Below are positions 6,398-6,632 of a stretch of 6,632 nt of DNA, piece by piece. Source of the DNA: an uncultured Aquincola sp. (lineage in GTDB: Bacteria; Pseudomonadota; Gammaproteobacteria; Burkholderiales; Burkholderiaceae); contig CAKZXL010000429.1 in the NCBI GenBank assembly GCA_937883885.1, forward strand, positions 1-6,632. Reading direction: 5' to 3'. The position numbers and the translations under genes were made by a program. The notes below the pieces were generated by a model. The model ran no database searches. It was given only the letters and a program-made list of their open reading frames with translations, and was not told the DNA's origin. The first letter of the stretch is position 1; every line of letters starts with the position of its first letter.

Positions 6398-6632
6398 GCG
6401 ACGCAGCATCACGACGCCTGCTGCTGCCCACCCCCGACGGCGCCATGCTGGACGTGTGCGTGGACGGCGCGGCGCGCCAGCCCGCCCTGGTGCTGCTGCC
6501 TTCTTCGCTGCGCGATTCGCTGGACTGCGACGACATGGCGCAGCGGCTGGCCGCCGCCGGCTGGCAGGTGCTGCGGCCGCAACCCCGTGGCATGGCCGGC
6601 AGCCGCGGGCCGATGGAGGGCTTGAGCCTGCA
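6394..6632 (+). CDS. Alpha/beta hydrolase fold protein, N-terminal part
   Basis: The first 79 codons of a gene that continues beyond the right edge. It starts at ATG 6394, overlapping the Bug gene's stop by 4 bases (ATGA), with no clear Shine-Dalgarno of its own, so coupled translation is likely. A beta strand PALVLLPSSLRD, a helix DDMAQRLAAAGW and a second strand with WQVLRPQPRGMAGSRGPM match the start of alpha/beta hydrolases, where RGxGxS-G usually follows the oxyanion-hole loop. The common HG of that loop is replaced by PSS. The nucleophile elbow and the rest of the triad lie outside the window, so enzyme class and substrate cannot be told. Pairing with a binding protein suggests it might act on the imported compound. 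Confidence 0.75.
   Translation, partial: MSDAASRRLLLPTPDGAMLDVCVDGAARQPALVLLPSSLRDSLDCDDMAQRLAAAGWQVLRPQPRGMAGSRGPMEGLSL

Noticed and set aside
5348..6412. Minus-strand frame opposite the Bug-family gene
   Set aside because: Shadow frame of compositional origin; the plus-strand protein has a signal peptide and all family landmarks.

Overview
The window is very GC-rich (roughly 70% by eye), with codons heavily biased to G/C in the third position. The gene content points to a betaproteobacterium of the order Burkholderiales, probably the Rubrivivax/Leptothrix/Roseateles (Sphaerotilaceae) or Comamonadaceae neighbourhood. The signs are a Bug-family solute-binding protein, a PEP-CTERM surface protein, a class III-like PPK2, and a GC-rich intergenic palindromic element of a type I recall from that group. 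The placement is an inference; no rRNA or marker gene is present.

Layout. (1) 1-2219, minus strand: one uninterrupted reading frame that runs off the left edge. It begins at a TTG and encodes an all-alpha (MazG/dCTPase-like) nucleotide pyrophosphohydrolase fused to a PIN/NYN-type nuclease domain. These are followed by a tail of more than 500 residues rich in Ala, Pro, Lys and Arg, with RGG-like and histone-H1/AlgP-like basic clusters. (2) 2220-2406: an intergenic space holding a repeat element and a clear intrinsic terminator for the next minus-strand gene. (3) 2407-3048, minus: a secreted PEP-CTERM protein. (4) 3049-3288: a divergent intergenic region with a candidate sigma-54 promoter, direct repeats and small inverted repeats. 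(5) 3289-4077, plus: a cytoplasmic transglutaminase-like protein with an intact Cys-His-Asp triad. (6) 4081-5294, minus: a tightly coupled pair, ppk2 followed by a secreted DUF2845 protein, converging on the transglutaminase gene with a 3-base gap. (7) 5423-6632, plus: a Bug/TctC-type periplasmic binding protein overlapping by 4 bases an alpha/beta-hydrolase gene that runs off the right edge.

How the genes fit together. These look like several small, independent transcription units, not one pathway. The two linked pairs (ppk2-DUF2845 and Bug-hydrolase) are probably co-translated. The PEP-CTERM protein would be processed by an exosortase encoded elsewhere. The most unusual item is the pyrophosphohydrolase-PIN-basic tail fusion, which puts nucleotide-pool cleaning, a predicted RNase and a nucleic-acid-binding tail in one polypeptide. 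Long frames opposite the real genes are by-products of the GC-rich codon bias and are not annotated.
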